Assembly (NCBI GenBank): GCA_039707655.1
Contig: CM077665.1
Coordinates: 142,849,148 to 142,913,147 of the forward strand
From: Elymus sibiricus
Lineage: Eukaryota > Streptophyta > Magnoliopsida > Poales > Poaceae
Direction: 5' to 3'
Length of the DNA: 64,000 nucleotides
The notes beneath the pieces were generated by a model. That model was not told where the DNA came from and did no database searches. It worked only from the letters and a program-made list of their open reading frames with translations. The first letter of the stretch is position 1. Every line of letters starts with the position of its first letter. Both the position numbers and the translations under genes were made by a program. Below, one piece after another: positions 1-12,687 of this stretch.

Positions 1-900
1 TCACCCCCCCCTCTAGTCAACCATATCGATCCTTTCAATGTGAATGCAGGCGTAGAAGCCACAAGTCGAACTAGTCGGTGGTTGTTGCATACAAGATAGA
101 GTGTTCCATCTGAAGGCAATCATTTTCCTTCCAGTTCATTTGTAGTACTTTTCAGTCGTGTGGCCTCATGTAGTACTCCAATGGAAAAGACAATCACAAA
201 GAAGGTCCTTCAGGAGCGACCAATCTTTTCCTGGGATCTTCGTGGAATTCAACAAGTAACAATGGCACCTTTGCGGTCTTGGCACTAGTAGAACCCAATG
301 GTTGCTGCGCAAAACACAATAAACATACAGCAAACATGAGAAAGTTACAAATTTTGAGACATGAAAACATATATGATGGAATATATAAGGTACAAAAAGT
401 GACAACGTAAAGCAAGATAAGGACGTACATGGGTCTATACGGCACGAGGAGGAAGTTTTTAAGCTTGTTCTGTTGCATAAAATCCAGAAGGTAACTCTTC
501 ATGCACCGCCTCCCTTCCTCATTTTTAAAATTTTCCTCGTTCAGGAGAAAAGGATTGGCTATGGTGACATGGGACACATTCTTTCTTCTTACCTCGGTGG
601 CTTGGAAAAGCGCCCATAGCCTCATTAGGCAAGTTCCAAGACTATAGAATCTAAACATATAGAAGATCTCTCTGAAATCTACATATATTTTGTCCCCACT
701 AAATTTTTCAAAGAAAGTATATCCCTTTGGCACCTTCGCAGTGTAATGTGTTTGGTTAATGATGGATCCTTACTTCATATTGGCTAGCTCTGAATCCATA
801 TTTTTTTCATGTAGAATCTTCATCTCATGCCTAAGTTGCTCGTACACATTGTCTGATATCATTCTTTGACCCGGGATATATAGAGGTGCTTTTGGGTTGT
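1..900 (-). pseudogene. CACTA second-ORF fragment (possibly Ulp1-protease-like)
   Basis: A minus-strand frame is open from 733 to 194 (about 179 codons). Its start resembles the CACTA-borne ORF whose C-terminal half is a Ulp1-type cysteine protease: short patches such as VDFREIFYMFRF and RLWALFQATEV match the usual style of that region. This is recognition by eye. No catalytic His-Asp-Cys triad can be pointed to, and the later half looks frameshifted into hydrophobic nonsense. The Copia element that begins at 901 cuts the upstream part off; the upstream codons lie at 14217-14790. It could instead be an unrelated transposon ORF. Confidence 0.45.
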
Positions 901-1726
901 TGTAGGATCACAAGTATGTCTAGAGGGTGGGTGATTAGACTACTTGACCAATTAAAAGTTCTACCTTTTCCCAATTTTTAATTGTTGGCAGATTTTAGCA
1001 ATGATTGCAAGTCAAGCACACCCTACACATGCATGTCTAAGACTATAGCAACGGAAAGTAAAGACAAGCACATGTAATAGAGGTAGGGGTTAGAAGATCA
1101 AACACAATTGTAGACACAAAGATTTTTCCAGTGATTCCGATAGGTGGTGCTATCATACATCCACGTTTACGGAGTCTTCAACCCATTGAGGGTAACGGTC
1201 GCGGGAGTCCACGGAGGGCTCCATCCATAAGGGTCCACGAAGTAGCAACCTTGACTATTCCATAACGGCTTTCGTCCACGAAGGACTAGCCTCACTATGG
1301 GTAGATCTTCACGAAGTAGGCGATCTCCTTGCCCGTACAAACTTCTTGGTTCAACTCCACAACACGAAGTAGGAGGCTCCCAAGCAACACCTAACCAATC
1401 TAGGAGGCACCACCCTCCAAAAGGTAATAGGCTTGATAATGATGATGAACTCCTTGCTCTTGTGCTTCAAGATGATCGACTCCTCAACACTCAATCACTC
1501 TCTCACAGATTTGGCTTGGTAGAAGAGATTGATTGGGTGGAAAGCAACTTGGGGAGGCTAGAAATCAAGATCCATATGGTTGGAGTGGATGATCTTGATC
1601 TCAACACAAGGGTAGGTGGTTCTCTCTCAAAAAACTGGATGGGGCAAGTATGGAATAGTTCTGAGTGCTTCTCTTTCGAGTGGGATGTGGTGGAGGGGTA
1701 TATATAGGCATCTCCAAAAATCCAAC
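901..1726 (-). repeat. Truncated 3' LTR of the Sirevirus-like Copia element
   Basis: This stretch matches 12707-13531 of the intact 5' LTR nearly base for base (offset about 11805), starting at TGTAGGATC. Similarity stops abruptly at 1726, just after the TATATATA motif. The remaining roughly 690 bp of the LTR are missing and are replaced by Gypsy-derived sequence. Confidence 0.85.
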
Positions 1727-2956
1727 TCTACGCATTGGCACTTACTTAATGTGCATGAATTGTTCTTGTATGACATGCCGATGCATAGGAAGAGAGTTAG
1801 ACTTCATTGTCACATGATATATGTCACTTTGTGCTCACTACTAAATTACAAATCATTGTTAATTAAAATTGGCTTTGATATACCTTGGGATCCGGGTGGA
1901 TCCATTACTTGAGCACTTTATGCCTAGCTTAATGGCTTTAAAGAAAGCGCTGCCAGGGAGACAATCCGGAAGTTTTAGAGAGTCATTTTATTCTGTTGTG
2001 TGCTTTTATAAAGTTTAAAAACAAAAAAATATAGAGGGGAACCTAAAACTTCACAAAAAGAAAGGTGAAAGTGAGAGAGATGATGAGCACCGTTGAAGTG
2101 GGGGACGTCCTTGAACTTTTGTTCATGCCCACGGAAACTTTGTGAATCTTGTATCACGGAAACTTTTCAAACAAAAATAACTATCCCCTTGTACAAATCC
2201 ATTGTATTATAAAAATAATGTGCCAAGATTTGCCTTTAGGATGATTAGATTACTTGTTGGTATGTGCGGTGTAAAAACAGAAACTTTGGCTGTAGTGCGT
2301 GAATTTTCATTTTTTTTACTGGAATGTGGAAAGTTTCTGAAATTTTTACACAGTATTTCTATACAAAGTTTTTATTTCTTCCTAATTTTTCAGAATTTTT
2401 GGAGTTACAGAAGTATGGTCAAAGTTCAGATTACTACAGACTGTCCAGTTTAAGACAGATTCTGTTTTTGATGCATTGTTTTGCTTGTTTTGATGAAACT
2501 ATCGATTTTATCGGTGGTATAAGCCATGGAAAAGTTACAATATAGCAGTTATAATGCAAATATAAAATATGAATGGGTTTGCAACAGTACTTAAAGTAGA
2601 AATTTGCTTTATTATACTAACGGATCTCACCAGTCTTCTGTTAAGTTTTGTGTGGATGAAGTGTTCAAAGATCGAGGAGGTCTCGATATGAGGAGAAGGA
2701 GGAGAGGCAAGAGTTCAAGTTTGGGGATGCCCAAGGCACCCCAAGTAAATATCCAAGGATACTCAAGCGTCTAAGCTTGGGGATGCCCCGGAAGGCATCC
2801 CATCTTTCTTCAACAAGTATCGGTATGTTTTCGTTTTCGTTTCGTTCATGTGATATGTGTAAATCTTGGAGCGTCTTTTGTGTTTAGTTTTAATTTTTAT
2901 TTTATGCACCATGATGGTATGAGATAGTCCATGGTTGATTTATAGAATGATCATTG

Positions 2957-3150
2957 CACTTCACTTATATCTTTTGAGTATGGCTTTATAGAATGCTTCA
3001 TGTGCTTCACTTATATCATTTGAAGTTTGGATTGCATGTTTCTCTTCACATAGAAACCCGTTATTCGTAGAATACTCTTTTGCTTCACTTATATTTATTA
3101 GAGCATGGTATTTTGTAGAAAGAATTAAACTCTCTTGCTTCACTTATATC
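2957..3150 (+). repeat. Four spaced copies of a TGCTTCACTTATATC motif
   Basis: The 15-mer or a 1-2 mismatch variant starts at 2957, 3003, 3081 and 3136, with uneven spacing of 46, 78 and 55 bp. It lies in the non-coding 3' region of the Gypsy fragment. Role unknown. Confidence 0.8.
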
Positions 3151-4059
3151 TATTTAGAGAGTCAACAGGAATTGGTCATTTGCATGGTTAGTCATAAAAT
3201 CCTACATAAAACTTAGGGATCACTGAATATGATATGTTTGATTCCTTGCAATAGTTTTGCGATATAGAGATGATAATATGTGGGAGGTACTTGTGGATGA
3301 TCGTGTTTAGTAAGATATTGGTGTTAAGGTTTGTGATTCCCGAAGCATGCACGTATAGTCTCTCGTTATGCTAGGAAGTTGGAGCACAATTTATTCTTGA
3401 TTATCTATCTTTGTGTGAAGGTCGGGGGCGCGCGATGGTTAACTCCTACCAACCTCCCCCCCTAGGAGCATGCATAGTAATACTTTGCTTTGAGGGCTAA
3501 TAAACTTTTGCAATAAGTATGTGAGTTCTTTACGACTAATGTGAGTCCATGGATTATACGCACTCTTATCTTTCCGCAATTTGCTAGCCTCTACGGTACC
3601 GCGCATTGCCCTTTCTCACCCCGAGAGTCGGTGCAAACTTCGCCGGTGCATCCAAACCCCGTGATATGATACGCTCTATCACACATAAGCCTTATTATAT
3701 CTTCCTCAAAACAGCCACCATACCTACCTATTATGGCATTTCCATAGCCATTCCGAGATATATTGCCATGCAACTTCCACCGCTTCCATTTTGATGACTT
3801 GAGCATACATTGTCATATTGCATTACATGATCGTAAGATAGCTAGCATGATGTTTCCATGGCTTGTCCTTTTCTGATATCTTTGCTACACTAGATCATTC
3901 CATTCATATAGAGTCATACTTTGTTCTACTACCGAGTTGTAATATTGAGTTGTAAGTAAATAGAAGTGTCATGATCATCATTATTAGAGCATGTCCTAGT
4001 GATGAAAGGATGACGGAAACTATGATTCTCCCACAAGTCGGGATGAGGCTCCGGACAAA

Positions 4060-4142
4060 GAAAAAAAATAAAAAAAATAGAAAAAATGAAAATGAAAAAA
4101 AAGAAAAAAAGAAAAAAAAAGAAAATGAAACAAAGAAAAAGG
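4060..4142 (+). repeat. Purine-only low-complexity tract (A-rich with G, few T)
   Basis: About 80 bp made almost wholly of A and G within the Gypsy 3' non-coding region. It gives rise to spurious Lys/Glu-rich frames on one strand and Phe/Ser-rich frames on the other. These are not genes. Confidence 0.9.
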
Positions 4143-4832
4143 AGCATGCTAATTCCACACTTGTGCTTCAAAGTAGCACCATGTTTTTTATATAGAGAGT
4201 TTCCTATGTTGTCACTTTCATATACTAGTGGGAATTTTTCATTATAGAGTTAGATGCACACCCACTTAGTTTTCATATTGAGCTTTCATACACTTATAGC
4301 TCTTAGTCCATCCGTTGCATGGCAATCCCTACTCCTCGCATTGATATCTATCGATGGGCATCTCCATAGCCCGTTGATACGCTGAGTTGATGCGAGACTT
4401 TCTTCTTCACTTTTACCCCTTTGAAACCTACCACCATATTCTATTCCACCCATAGTGCTATATCCATGGCTTGCGCTCATGTATTGTGTGAGAGTTGAAA
4501 ATGCTGAAGCGCGTTAAAAAAGTATGAACCAATCGCTTGGCTGACACCGGGGTAGTACATCATTCATACTTTGTGTTAAGAAGACAGAGCATGACAAGGC
4601 TATATGATTTTGTAGGGATAGCGTTCTTTAGCCTTGATATTTTGAAAGACATGATTGTTTGTTGGGATGCCTGAGTATTAATGTCTTTATGTCAAAACTA
4701 GACTATTGCTTTGAATCACTAGTGTCTTAATATTCATGTCATGATTAGATATATGATCAAGATTATGCTAGGTAGCATCCCACATCAAAAATTATCTTTT
4801 TTATCATTTACCTACTCGAGGACGAGCAGGAA

Positions 4833-4848
4833 TTAAGCTTGGGGATGC
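4833..4848 (+). other. Polypurine tract of the Gypsy element
   Basis: TTAAGCTTGGGGATGC immediately precedes the LTR start TGATACG at 4849, the position where plus-strand DNA synthesis is primed in LTR retroelements. The same tract-LTR junction recurs at 42988-43004. Confidence 0.75.
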
Positions 4849-6379
4849 TGATACGTCTCCATCGTATCTATAATTTTTGATTGTTTCATGCCAATATTAT
4901 ACAACTTTCACATATTTTTGGCAACATTTTATATGATTTATTGGACTAACATATTGATCCAGTGCCCAGTGCCAGTTCTTGTTTGTTGCATGTTTTTTGT
5001 TTCGCAGAATATCCATATCAAACGAAGTACAAACGTGATAAAAATTTACGGAGATTTTTTTTTGGAATATTTGTGAATTTTGAGAAGTGGAATCAACGCA
5101 AACGGAGACCCACAGCCCCCACGATACATCAGGGCACGCCCCAGGGGCCCAAACCCGTGGTGGTGTCTTGTGCCCACCTCGTAAGTCGGTTGGAGATCTC
5201 CTTCGGGCGCAAGGAAGTTAATTTGTGGATAAAAATCCCCTCAAAATTTCAGCCCGATCGGAGTTACGGATCTGCGGGAATATAAGAAACAGTTTTTGGC
5301 CAGAAAACAGGAACGCGAAACAGAAGAGAACAGAGAGGGAGATCCAATCTAGGAGGGGCTCCTGCCCCTCCACCGCCATGGAGGCCATGGACTAGAGGGG
5401 GAACTCTCCTCCCATCTAGGGGGACGCCAAGGAAGAAGAAGAAGGAGGAGGAGGGGGGCTCTCTCCCCCTCTCTCCCGGTGGCGCCGAAACGCCGCCGGG
5501 GCAATCATCGTGACGACGAGCTACACCAACAACTTCGCCATCGTCAACACCAACTCTCTCCCCCTCTATGCAGCGGTGTAACACCTCTCTTCCCCGCTGT
5601 AATCTCTACTTAAACATGGTGCTCAACTCCATATATTATTTCCCAGTGATATTTGGCTATCCTATGATGTTTGAGTAGATCTCTTTTGTCCCATGGGTTA
5701 ATTGTTGTATGATGTTATGGATGTGAGTTGTATGTTGATATGGTGCTGTCCTATGGTGCCCTCCGTGACGCGCAAACGTGAGGGATCCCCGCTGTAGGGT
5801 GTTGCAATATGTTCATGATTTGCCTATGGTGGGTTGCTTGAGTGACAAAAGCACAAACCCGAGTAGGTGGGTTGTTGCGTATGGGAGTAAAGGGGACTTG
5901 ATACTTAATGCTATGGTTGGGTTTTACCTTAATGAACTTTGGTAGTTGCGGATGCTTGCTAGAGTTCCAATCATAAGTGCATATGATCCAAGTACGGAAA
6001 GTGTGTTAGCGTATGCCTCTCCCTCATTGCATATGACAAGTATCTATCATATTATATTCAATTGCCTAGGGACAATCTTTCTCTTGCGTTACACAAAAAG
6101 CTTTCTACTAAGTTACTTACTCTTTTTGTCCTTTTATTAAAACATCACCTAACTTTTATTTCCACGTTCTTTATTATCTTGCAAAGTACTTCTAGTTTTA
6201 TTCCCGCAAAGTAGTTTCATACTTGTTCTAGGTAAAGCAAGCATTAGCGTGCGTAGAGTTGTATCGGTGGTCGATAGAACTTGAGGGAATATTTGTTCTA
6301 CCTTTAGCTCCTCGTTGGGTTCGACACTCTTACTTATCGAAAAAGGCTACAAACGATCCCCTACACTTGTGGGTTATCA
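4849..6379 (+). repeat. 3' LTR, TGATACG family, ending TGGGTTATCA
   Basis: A 1531-bp LTR from TGATACGTCTCC to GGGTTATCA. It shares its first 60 or so bases and general layout with six other LTRs in the window but has a different 3' end from the AAGTAGCA-ending members. The 5-mer after it is CATAG; the matching left flank is lost because the 5' half of the element is missing. Confidence 0.85.
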
Positions 6380-6582
6380 CATAGCACAACACATCAAGCA
6401 AGAAGTGAATGATCATCTCATAAGCATCTCAAAAGGTAGGAAATAGTAGCAACACATAGGAAGTGCATGCATGATCAAACACCAACAAGTTTAACACAAA
6501 CAAATCAACCAAAAGATTTTAAAGTTTTGGAGAGCGATAAAAAGCAACACTCTCTCTCTCGAAGCCCTATTGATCTATACAA

Positions 6583-6597
6583 CTTCTCCCCCTTTGG
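6583..6597 (-). other. G-rich polypurine tract of the Sirevirus-like element
   Basis: On the minus strand the sequence is CCAAAGGGGGAGAAG, downstream of the accessory ORF. A run of this form is a typical Sirevirus internal or terminal polypurine tract. The 3' LTR that should lie close to it has been displaced. 6380-6582 holds only non-coding retroelement sequence. Confidence 0.6.
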
Positions 6598-6630
6598 TAA
6601 CAAGTTACCAAAAAGTTCAAAGGTATAGGA

Positions 6631-8775
6631 CTAATCGTCTCTCTTGGCCTGATCTCCTCCGGTTGTTGATGTAGGAGTCGAGAGAACCACTTCAGCGAAG
6701 ACTTCTGCAGATGTCATGGAAGGGGTTGGTGTAGACACTGGAGGTGCTGATGGAGCTGGTGGGACTAAAGGAGCTGCAGCATGAGCTGATGTAGATGGTC
6801 TCGTCTCAGAAGCTGGCACTGATAAAGATCTGGCTTGTGTCTTGAATTGAGTGCTGGGCTTGAGAGGTTGACTATCATCATCATCATCTTCATCATCATC
6901 ATCATCATCCTCTGAGGTGTGGGGAAGGGGTACTGAGTCCACCTCCTTCTTGAGCTCATCAACTGTCTTAGTCAGCCCATCCACCTTGTTTGTTCAAAGA
7001 GTGAAACTTGTCTTCAACAATCCTTTCCAAGCTCTTTTGGTTCTTGAGAATCTCCGTGATGTCATTTTGCATTCCTTGGATAGAGCTAAGAATGAGATCC
7101 ATTTGCTCGTTCCTTGTCCTTGGCATTGGAGCACTAGTGGCTCTGGCTGCCTCAGCTGCTTCCTATGCAGTAGGTGAAGTAGGATAGTCTGGGTCCGTCA
7201 CCACTATATTGTCTTCAAACTCAGGCTGGAGAGGCATGTGGGGTCTATCAAGAGCAAATATATTCTTCTCAAGCTTGGAGTTAATGAGCATCTGAATGTA
7301 TAGAGCATATCCACATGACCTCTTCTGGTCAGCAGCTGTCCTCTTCACAGTCTCTACTATCAAGTCCATGACTCTGAATATGGTGTGAAGGTCAATGTGA
7401 TGCAGCATGTTTATGGAGTATCCTCTGTTCATCTTCTCATCTCCTGACTTTGGCATCAATGTGTACCTCGTGATGGTGTTGGTGGTTTGCAAACCTGCCT
7501 GCAGATAGTACACCGAGCCAAACTTATGTGAATGCACATAGTCCTCAGGGATCTCCTTGTACATATTAGCCATGGAGTTGTGATTTGCTTTGGACTCAGA
7601 GTACACATCCAAATCACCATCCTGTACTTGTGGAGCTCCTAAGATGGTAGCCCACTCTTCCACTGAAGATTCATATCTGGTGCCCTCAGTCATCCACACT
7701 ATCCTGCCATCTGGATAGAAGTGTGCAGTGGAATAGAACTGCATGATCATCTCATCATTCCAGGGAGTCGTCTTCTTGCCAACAAAAACATCAATACCAA
7801 CAGCCTTGAAGTTATATAGCACATGGGGAAAATAATCTTCATTCTTCTTAATGTAGTCCCAATCTACATATCTCATGTCACTGACAGCAGGGCTCTTATC
7901 AAGCAAAACTGTCTCATAGAAATCCTGCTACTCCTTGGTGTGGAATCTGTAGTCTACAACTGTCTTCCACCTCTGAGAATAAGGATCTATGGCTCTCCAT
8001 TCTCTCAGCCCTGAATCCTTTCTCTTCTCATGTCCCCAGCAAGTGGATGGTTGTCATTGTGTTGTGGGAGGTGAGGTCTAAGCTTCCTCAAAACTGTCAT
8101 TTCTTCATCTTCAACAGCAGCTCCGGAAGAGGTTCCCTTGTTCTTGGCTGCAGCTGGAATGTCTCTGGTTGTCCTCTTGGGTTTAGGAGCTGTGGGCTTC
8201 TTGGGAGGAGGAGCCGCCTTGCTTTTGGATGGGGCCTGAGAAGTCATGGCATCAGCAAGCAGCTTCTTCTTCTTCTTAGGAGGAGCCTTGGCAGCTGGCT
8301 CTTCCTCTCCCTCAGCATCTGTTGGATCCTCATACATGGAAGTTGGTCTTCCAACAACATGTACTGTCCTCTTCCTGCTTCTTTTCTTGTCAGCAGGCTT
8401 CTTGGGCATAGAGCTTCTGGCTGGCTCTATAGACATGGAAGCCCTAGCACTCTCTGGTGCTCTCACAGCCTCAGAACTGGCATACTCCTTCCTGACAGGT
8501 CTTCTAGATGAGGTGGCCTCAGATACAGCCTTCTTGGCAGCTCTGTCTGCTTTGTCCTGCCTTTGCTTGGCAAGGACCTCCTCTCGCACAAAATCAGAGT
8601 TCTCTTCATCTGAATTTAACTTTCTCCTGGCTCTAGTTGCAGCCTTGGGCAAACCATGGGAGCTAGGTGTGCCTGGATCTTCTGAAGAAGATGAGCTGGC
8701 CTCAGGACTAGTGTCTGGATCAGCATTAATCCTAGGCTCTCTGGAATCATTCTGACTATCACCTGAAGCTGACAT
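6631..8775 (-). pseudogene. Accessory ORF of the Sirevirus-like element (plant transposon protein-like)
   Basis: Three minus-strand frames lie end to end and overlap in content: 8775-8005, 7906-7163 and 6984-6631. Together they form one decayed protein of about 700 codons separated by at least two frameshifts. The first part is rich in Ser, Lys, Pro and Ala with basic clusters (KKKKK near 8264). The middle part is a globular segment (patches WDYIKKNEDYFPHVLYNF and YESSVEEWATILGAP) of the type annotated as putative plant transposon protein. The last part has an amphipathic stretch followed by a run of Asp. I chose the Met at 8775 because a Ser/Asp-rich segment typical of such ORFs starts there. 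It is not gag, protease, integrase or RT. In Sireviruses a downstream extra ORF is sometimes called env-like; I see no signal peptide or membrane segment here. Confidence 0.55.
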
Positions 8776-8879
8776 ACTGTCCGTGTGAATGGAGTATAGA
8801 AGAGCAGAAATGTTGAGTACCACAAAAACACAGAAATTTTCAAAAGCAAACTCAGAAACTTTGGGTATGAACTACTGCA

Positions 8880-9600
8880 AGATAGATTTTGGTAGCACCG
8901 AGTTGTTGTTTTTGGAGTCACCGAGACTGACCACTGCCTTAACAGAAACTTGGCTGCCATTTTCGGTGGAACCGAAAAAGACTACTCGGTCTCTCCGAAG
9001 TGGTTCTCAGTAACCCTAAACACAGAATCGGTGGAACTGATTATTACAACTCGGTGTCACCGAGATGTATTCTGCGGGAGATCAGATCCAAAATTTCATT
9101 GTTTTTCTAATCTATGGATTCTTTTTGTGGGATAGGAAGTTTGCACATGGTGGAACAAGACAAAATCATCTCAATGCGTTAGAATCGGAAGGGGAACGCA
9201 TGAAGAAATTCGGAGCCATACCCTAACTTGGCGGTGGTCCGACTACGACGGCGACGACGGAGAAGATTCCCATCGGCGGCGTGATTCCCAACTGCGGAGG
9301 CGCTCGGGGAGATAAAGGCGATGGCCGGGGGGTCTGGTTTCGGCAACTTAGGGTTGGGGATGCGACGTTTGAAGATACAAATTCAAAGCGTCGGGTTCGC
9401 CGGTATAAGTACCCTTCACTGTCGGTGTCACTGAGACTCGAATTTCGGTGTCACCGAGTTCCTCTACTGTCAGTTGATAGGTAAACTCGGTGTAACCGAG
9501 ATTATGGTATCGGTGGTACCGAGGTGCAAAAATAAATCATCCCTAGGCATTCGGTGGAACCGAGATTTTCTGGTTGGTCACACCGAGTTGCACTTTAGGG
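8880..9600. repeat. Cluster of short palindromes of the form CTCGGTGNNACCGAG inside the Copia element
   Basis: Repeated half-sites TCGGTG and CACCGA/ACCGA recur through this non-coding stretch (for example near 8895, 8960, 9030, 9052, 9425, 9488 and 9550), often as imperfect dyads. The same motif is clustered in the LTR at 13545-13870. Conserved palindromes in non-coding DNA are a known Sirevirus trait. Confidence 0.7.
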
Positions 9601-10471
9601 AGGTTTTGGAGGTCAGCCTTGACGAAACGGTACTCCGAGTGCTCCTCACACAAAGGGTTCGTCAAGTGCTTGTTCAAGTTTTGTGTGATATAGCATGAAT
9701 ATAACTTGAGGTGAGAAAGCATAGATAGCTAGAGAAGGGTCCTAGGCATTCTTGTATATCCAACTGGCAAAAAGAAAACAAAAACCAAATAGCTACAATT
9801 GGATATCCTCGAATGAGTAAAGATATGCAGACCAACCTGCTCACACAATAAGATATCAAATGGAATCATGGCAAACATGCACAATCATTCTAGCATCTAT
9901 CAAGCACTTTGGCGATGACGTAGTCATCTATATATGAGTATATTGACTTAGGAGCCAAGTAAGAATACTTGATCATAGGTCATACTCATCGTTTAAGCAC
10001 AAGTGGGGTTACCACTTTTACATAAAGCATTTAATGTTTTCACATTCTTAGAGATACTTTGACTCAAGTCTTAGAGTAAAGCCCCCTCTTAATGTGACAT
10101 CCCCCCTAAGAGGGATAAACTAACCTTGGGTTTTGTCGTAGAAGACTTCATGTGGGTGATGTAGTAGTGGATGCTCATAGTTGATGAGAATCATCTTGAG
10201 TTGGGAGCAATCCTTTGTGTTTCTTACTCTCCTCACCTACATGGGTTAGTCCCAAGCACAAGAGACAAATACAAGGATATCTATGGACATAGAGTACAAA
10301 GCATACATGATGATGTATATTGATTCATTAATTACATTGTCCCTTGCTTACCTTTGAGGGAATGTGTGACTCTTTGAACTATTGCATAATGTTGATGTTG
10401 ATTGCAACTAGTTCTTGCCAATAATGAATATGAGTGAATTTCATTGGCGGAGTCACCCCTCAAGAACTTCT
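9601..10471 (-). other. Non-coding interval where pol would be expected
   Basis: Directly downstream of gag in the element's orientation, where Copia elements carry protease, integrase, RT and RNase H. No frame longer than about 80 codons and no retroelement motif is visible on either strand here. With the palindrome cluster, the whole gag-to-accessory-ORF gap is about 1.7 kb, far short of the usual pol length. Confidence 0.65.
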
Positions 10472-12653
10472 CTAGTTCTTCTTCTTGGGGACCCACATCA
10501 AGTTGATGGGAATCCTTGATGTTGAAGTGGCACTTGTAGAAGTTGAGCTTGTAGTAGCCTTGGGAACCCACTTGACCAAAGCTTGGGATTCATCTTCATA
10601 TGAGTCAATCTCCTCTTGAAGCTTGGCCTTGCCCTTGAGCTTGTGATCTTGTGGTGGAAGGTCATCTTGAGCTTTTGTTCCCTTGGGAAGAGTATGTTCA
10701 TACTTCTCCCTTTGAGGAACAAACTTGGGCTTGGGGTATTGACCTTCTTCCCATTCAACTCCATTAGCGTTAAAGTAGCCAATGCCATGGTTCTTCCGGT
10801 GTCCTCCGTGCTTGCGTACAATCTCCTCAAATTGCTTACATCCGGCAAGACTTTTGTAGATACCTTTCTCTATAATCCCTTTCAATAGATCATTTTCTTG
10901 CTCAAGTGTAACTTGGCTAAGAGAGTCGTTAGTGGAATCAATAGAACTACTAGAAGCAATATCATTGGATTTATCATTTTTATTGCTACTAGTTGAAGAA
11001 CCTTTCTTGCCTTTGTTACTAGATTTCTTAGTCTTAACTTGTGGAATAAATGTAGACAAGAGTAGTCATTTGGCTAGATAAGAAGAAGTCTTCTTTCGGA
11101 GATCGTCATTGATTGCTTTAAGAAACTCATGTTCTTGCTCCAAATTGAGCTTCTTGAAGCGTAGCTTCTCATGAGTTCTTACAAGATCTCTATGATCTTC
11201 TGAAATAGATTCATGAGCTAACTTAAGAGTGTTTAATTCTTTAGTTAGTCGTTCTATTTCCTTCTTATCATCATCGCACGACTTATCTTGATTAACATGG
11301 TCATCATCTAGCACATTTGGACTAATATCACTAGTTTTATCACATAGCAAGTTATCATCTCCAAGTAAGTCATCCTCATCACTATCGAAATCAAGATATT
11401 CGGGGTGTGATACTTTGGGGCCTTTAGCCATGAAGCAACTTGCACTCCCTTCATTCGGTGAATCAAATATGTCGTAGGAGTTGGAGGAAACGAGTGCAAG
11501 TCCGGCAACACCTTCATCTTGACTATAGTCGGAGTCGGAGTGATAGCTTCTCTCGGAGTGGTCGTCGGAATCGGAGCCGGAAACCCATTCACCAACATGA
11601 GCTTGATGTCTTCTTCTTGAGTAGCTCTTGGTGTACTTGTCCTTATTCTCCGAATCCCTACTTCTCCTTGAGGGTCTTCGTTCATACCAATCATCTCTAC
11701 TCCTTCTCTCTCTTCGAGGTGACTCATCTCTTGAGCTTTTTCTTCTAGGTGACTCTTCCCTTCTTTTGTGGGGGGGCGTGCACTCATTTGAGTAGTGTCT
11801 GGGCCTTCCACAATTGTAACAATTCTGGTCACGACTAGATGAACGCTTCTCTTCATATCTTGATTTGGAGTTCCTCTCTTTGCCTCTACTTTTGTAGAAC
11901 TTGTTGAATTTATTGACCATAAGGCATATCTCTTCATCGGTGACAAGGTTGTCGCTTGAAGTAGTGGGAGCATCACTTTTGGCTTTGTAAGCACCGCTAG
12001 ACTTGTTGTGAAGCTCTTCCTTGTCTTTGAGTGACATCTCATGAGCAACAATTCTACCAATGACTTCCGCAGGCTTGAGATCTTTGTAGTTTGGCATCAT
12101 TTGGATAAATGTGCACACGGTGTCATACTTTCCATCCAAAGCTCTAAGTATCTTCTTGATGATGAATTTGTCGGTCATTTCTTTGCTTCCTAAGCCGGCA
12201 ATCTCATTTGTGATGAGAGCAAGCCTAGAGTACATCTCCGCAACTCCTTCACCATCCTTCATCTTGAACTTGTCAAGTTGACTTTGAAGCCTGTCCAACT
12301 TAGATTCCCTGACGGAATCGGTACCTTCGTGCATATCAACCAAAGTATCCCAAATTTCCTTTGCATTCTCAAGACGGCTGATTTTGTTGAATTCTTCGGG
12401 GCATAGGCAGTTGAAAAGAATGTCACATGCTTGAGCATTGTATTGCAACATCTTCAATTCATCCGCGATCGCTTCGCGATCCGGTTCCTTTCCATCACCA
12501 AAGAATTCACCTTGCAAGCCAACACGAACAGCAGCCCAAACGGTGGGGTTATGACCAAGAATATGCATTTTTCATCTTATGCTTCCAACTAGCAATTTTT
12601 TTGCCATCAAAGTACGGACCTCTACGGTGGTAACTTCCCTCACTAGATGCCAT
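10472..12653 (-). pseudogene. gag: Sirevirus-type gag with CCHC zinc knuckle
   Basis: The likely start is the ATG at 12653, close to the primer binding site. An extra A in a run at about 12569 shifts the frame, after which 12568-11066 is open for 500 codons. An in-frame TGA near 11064 interrupts it, and the same frame continues to 10472. The N-terminal half is the Copia gag (UBN2-like) domain. A zinc knuckle follows (CYNCGRPRHYSNEC, CX2CX4HX4C), then an Arg/Ser-rich stretch, an acidic stretch and a coiled-coil-like segment (Glu/Lys/Leu-rich). A length over 700 codons fits Sireviruses, whose gag is long. It would form the capsid of a retroelement particle; the breaks make it non-functional. 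Confidence 0.8.
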
Positions 12654-12687
12654 ACTCTCCTAGGTTGTGAAACCAATGCAATGGAGA

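Larger units (their letters stand above)
1727..6379 (+). mobile_element. Gypsy LTR-retrotransposon, 3' end only (3' non-coding region plus 3' LTR)
   Basis: Sequence from 1727 to 4848 is the long non-coding 3' part of a Triticeae Gypsy element (recognised by motifs such as AAGCTTGGGGATGCC at about 2769 and 4837 and by recurrent short repeats). It has no coding potential. It ends in the polypurine tract TTAAGCTTGGGGATGC, directly followed by an LTR. The 5' LTR and all coding DNA are absent. The family is Sabrina/WHAM-like from memory, not verified. It sits inside the 3' LTR of the Sirevirus-like element but lacks a recoverable target duplication. Confidence 0.75.

Noticed and set aside
1297..1707. 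A 136-codon plus-strand ORF that occurs again at 13102-13512
   Set aside because: The duplicate is explained by both lying in the two LTRs of one Copia element, on the non-transcribed strand.
3904..4195. Phe/Ser-rich or Lys/Glu-rich small proteins
   Set aside because: They are translations of a purine-only tract in a Gypsy non-coding region.
8047..8755. Plus-strand Ser/Leu-rich ORFs
   Set aside because: They are antisense shadows of the accessory ORF of the Sirevirus-like element.
11308..12060. A 250-codon minus-strand ORF overlapping gag
   Set aside because: It is the alternative frame of gag; the gag frame carries the zinc knuckle and the long coiled segment.
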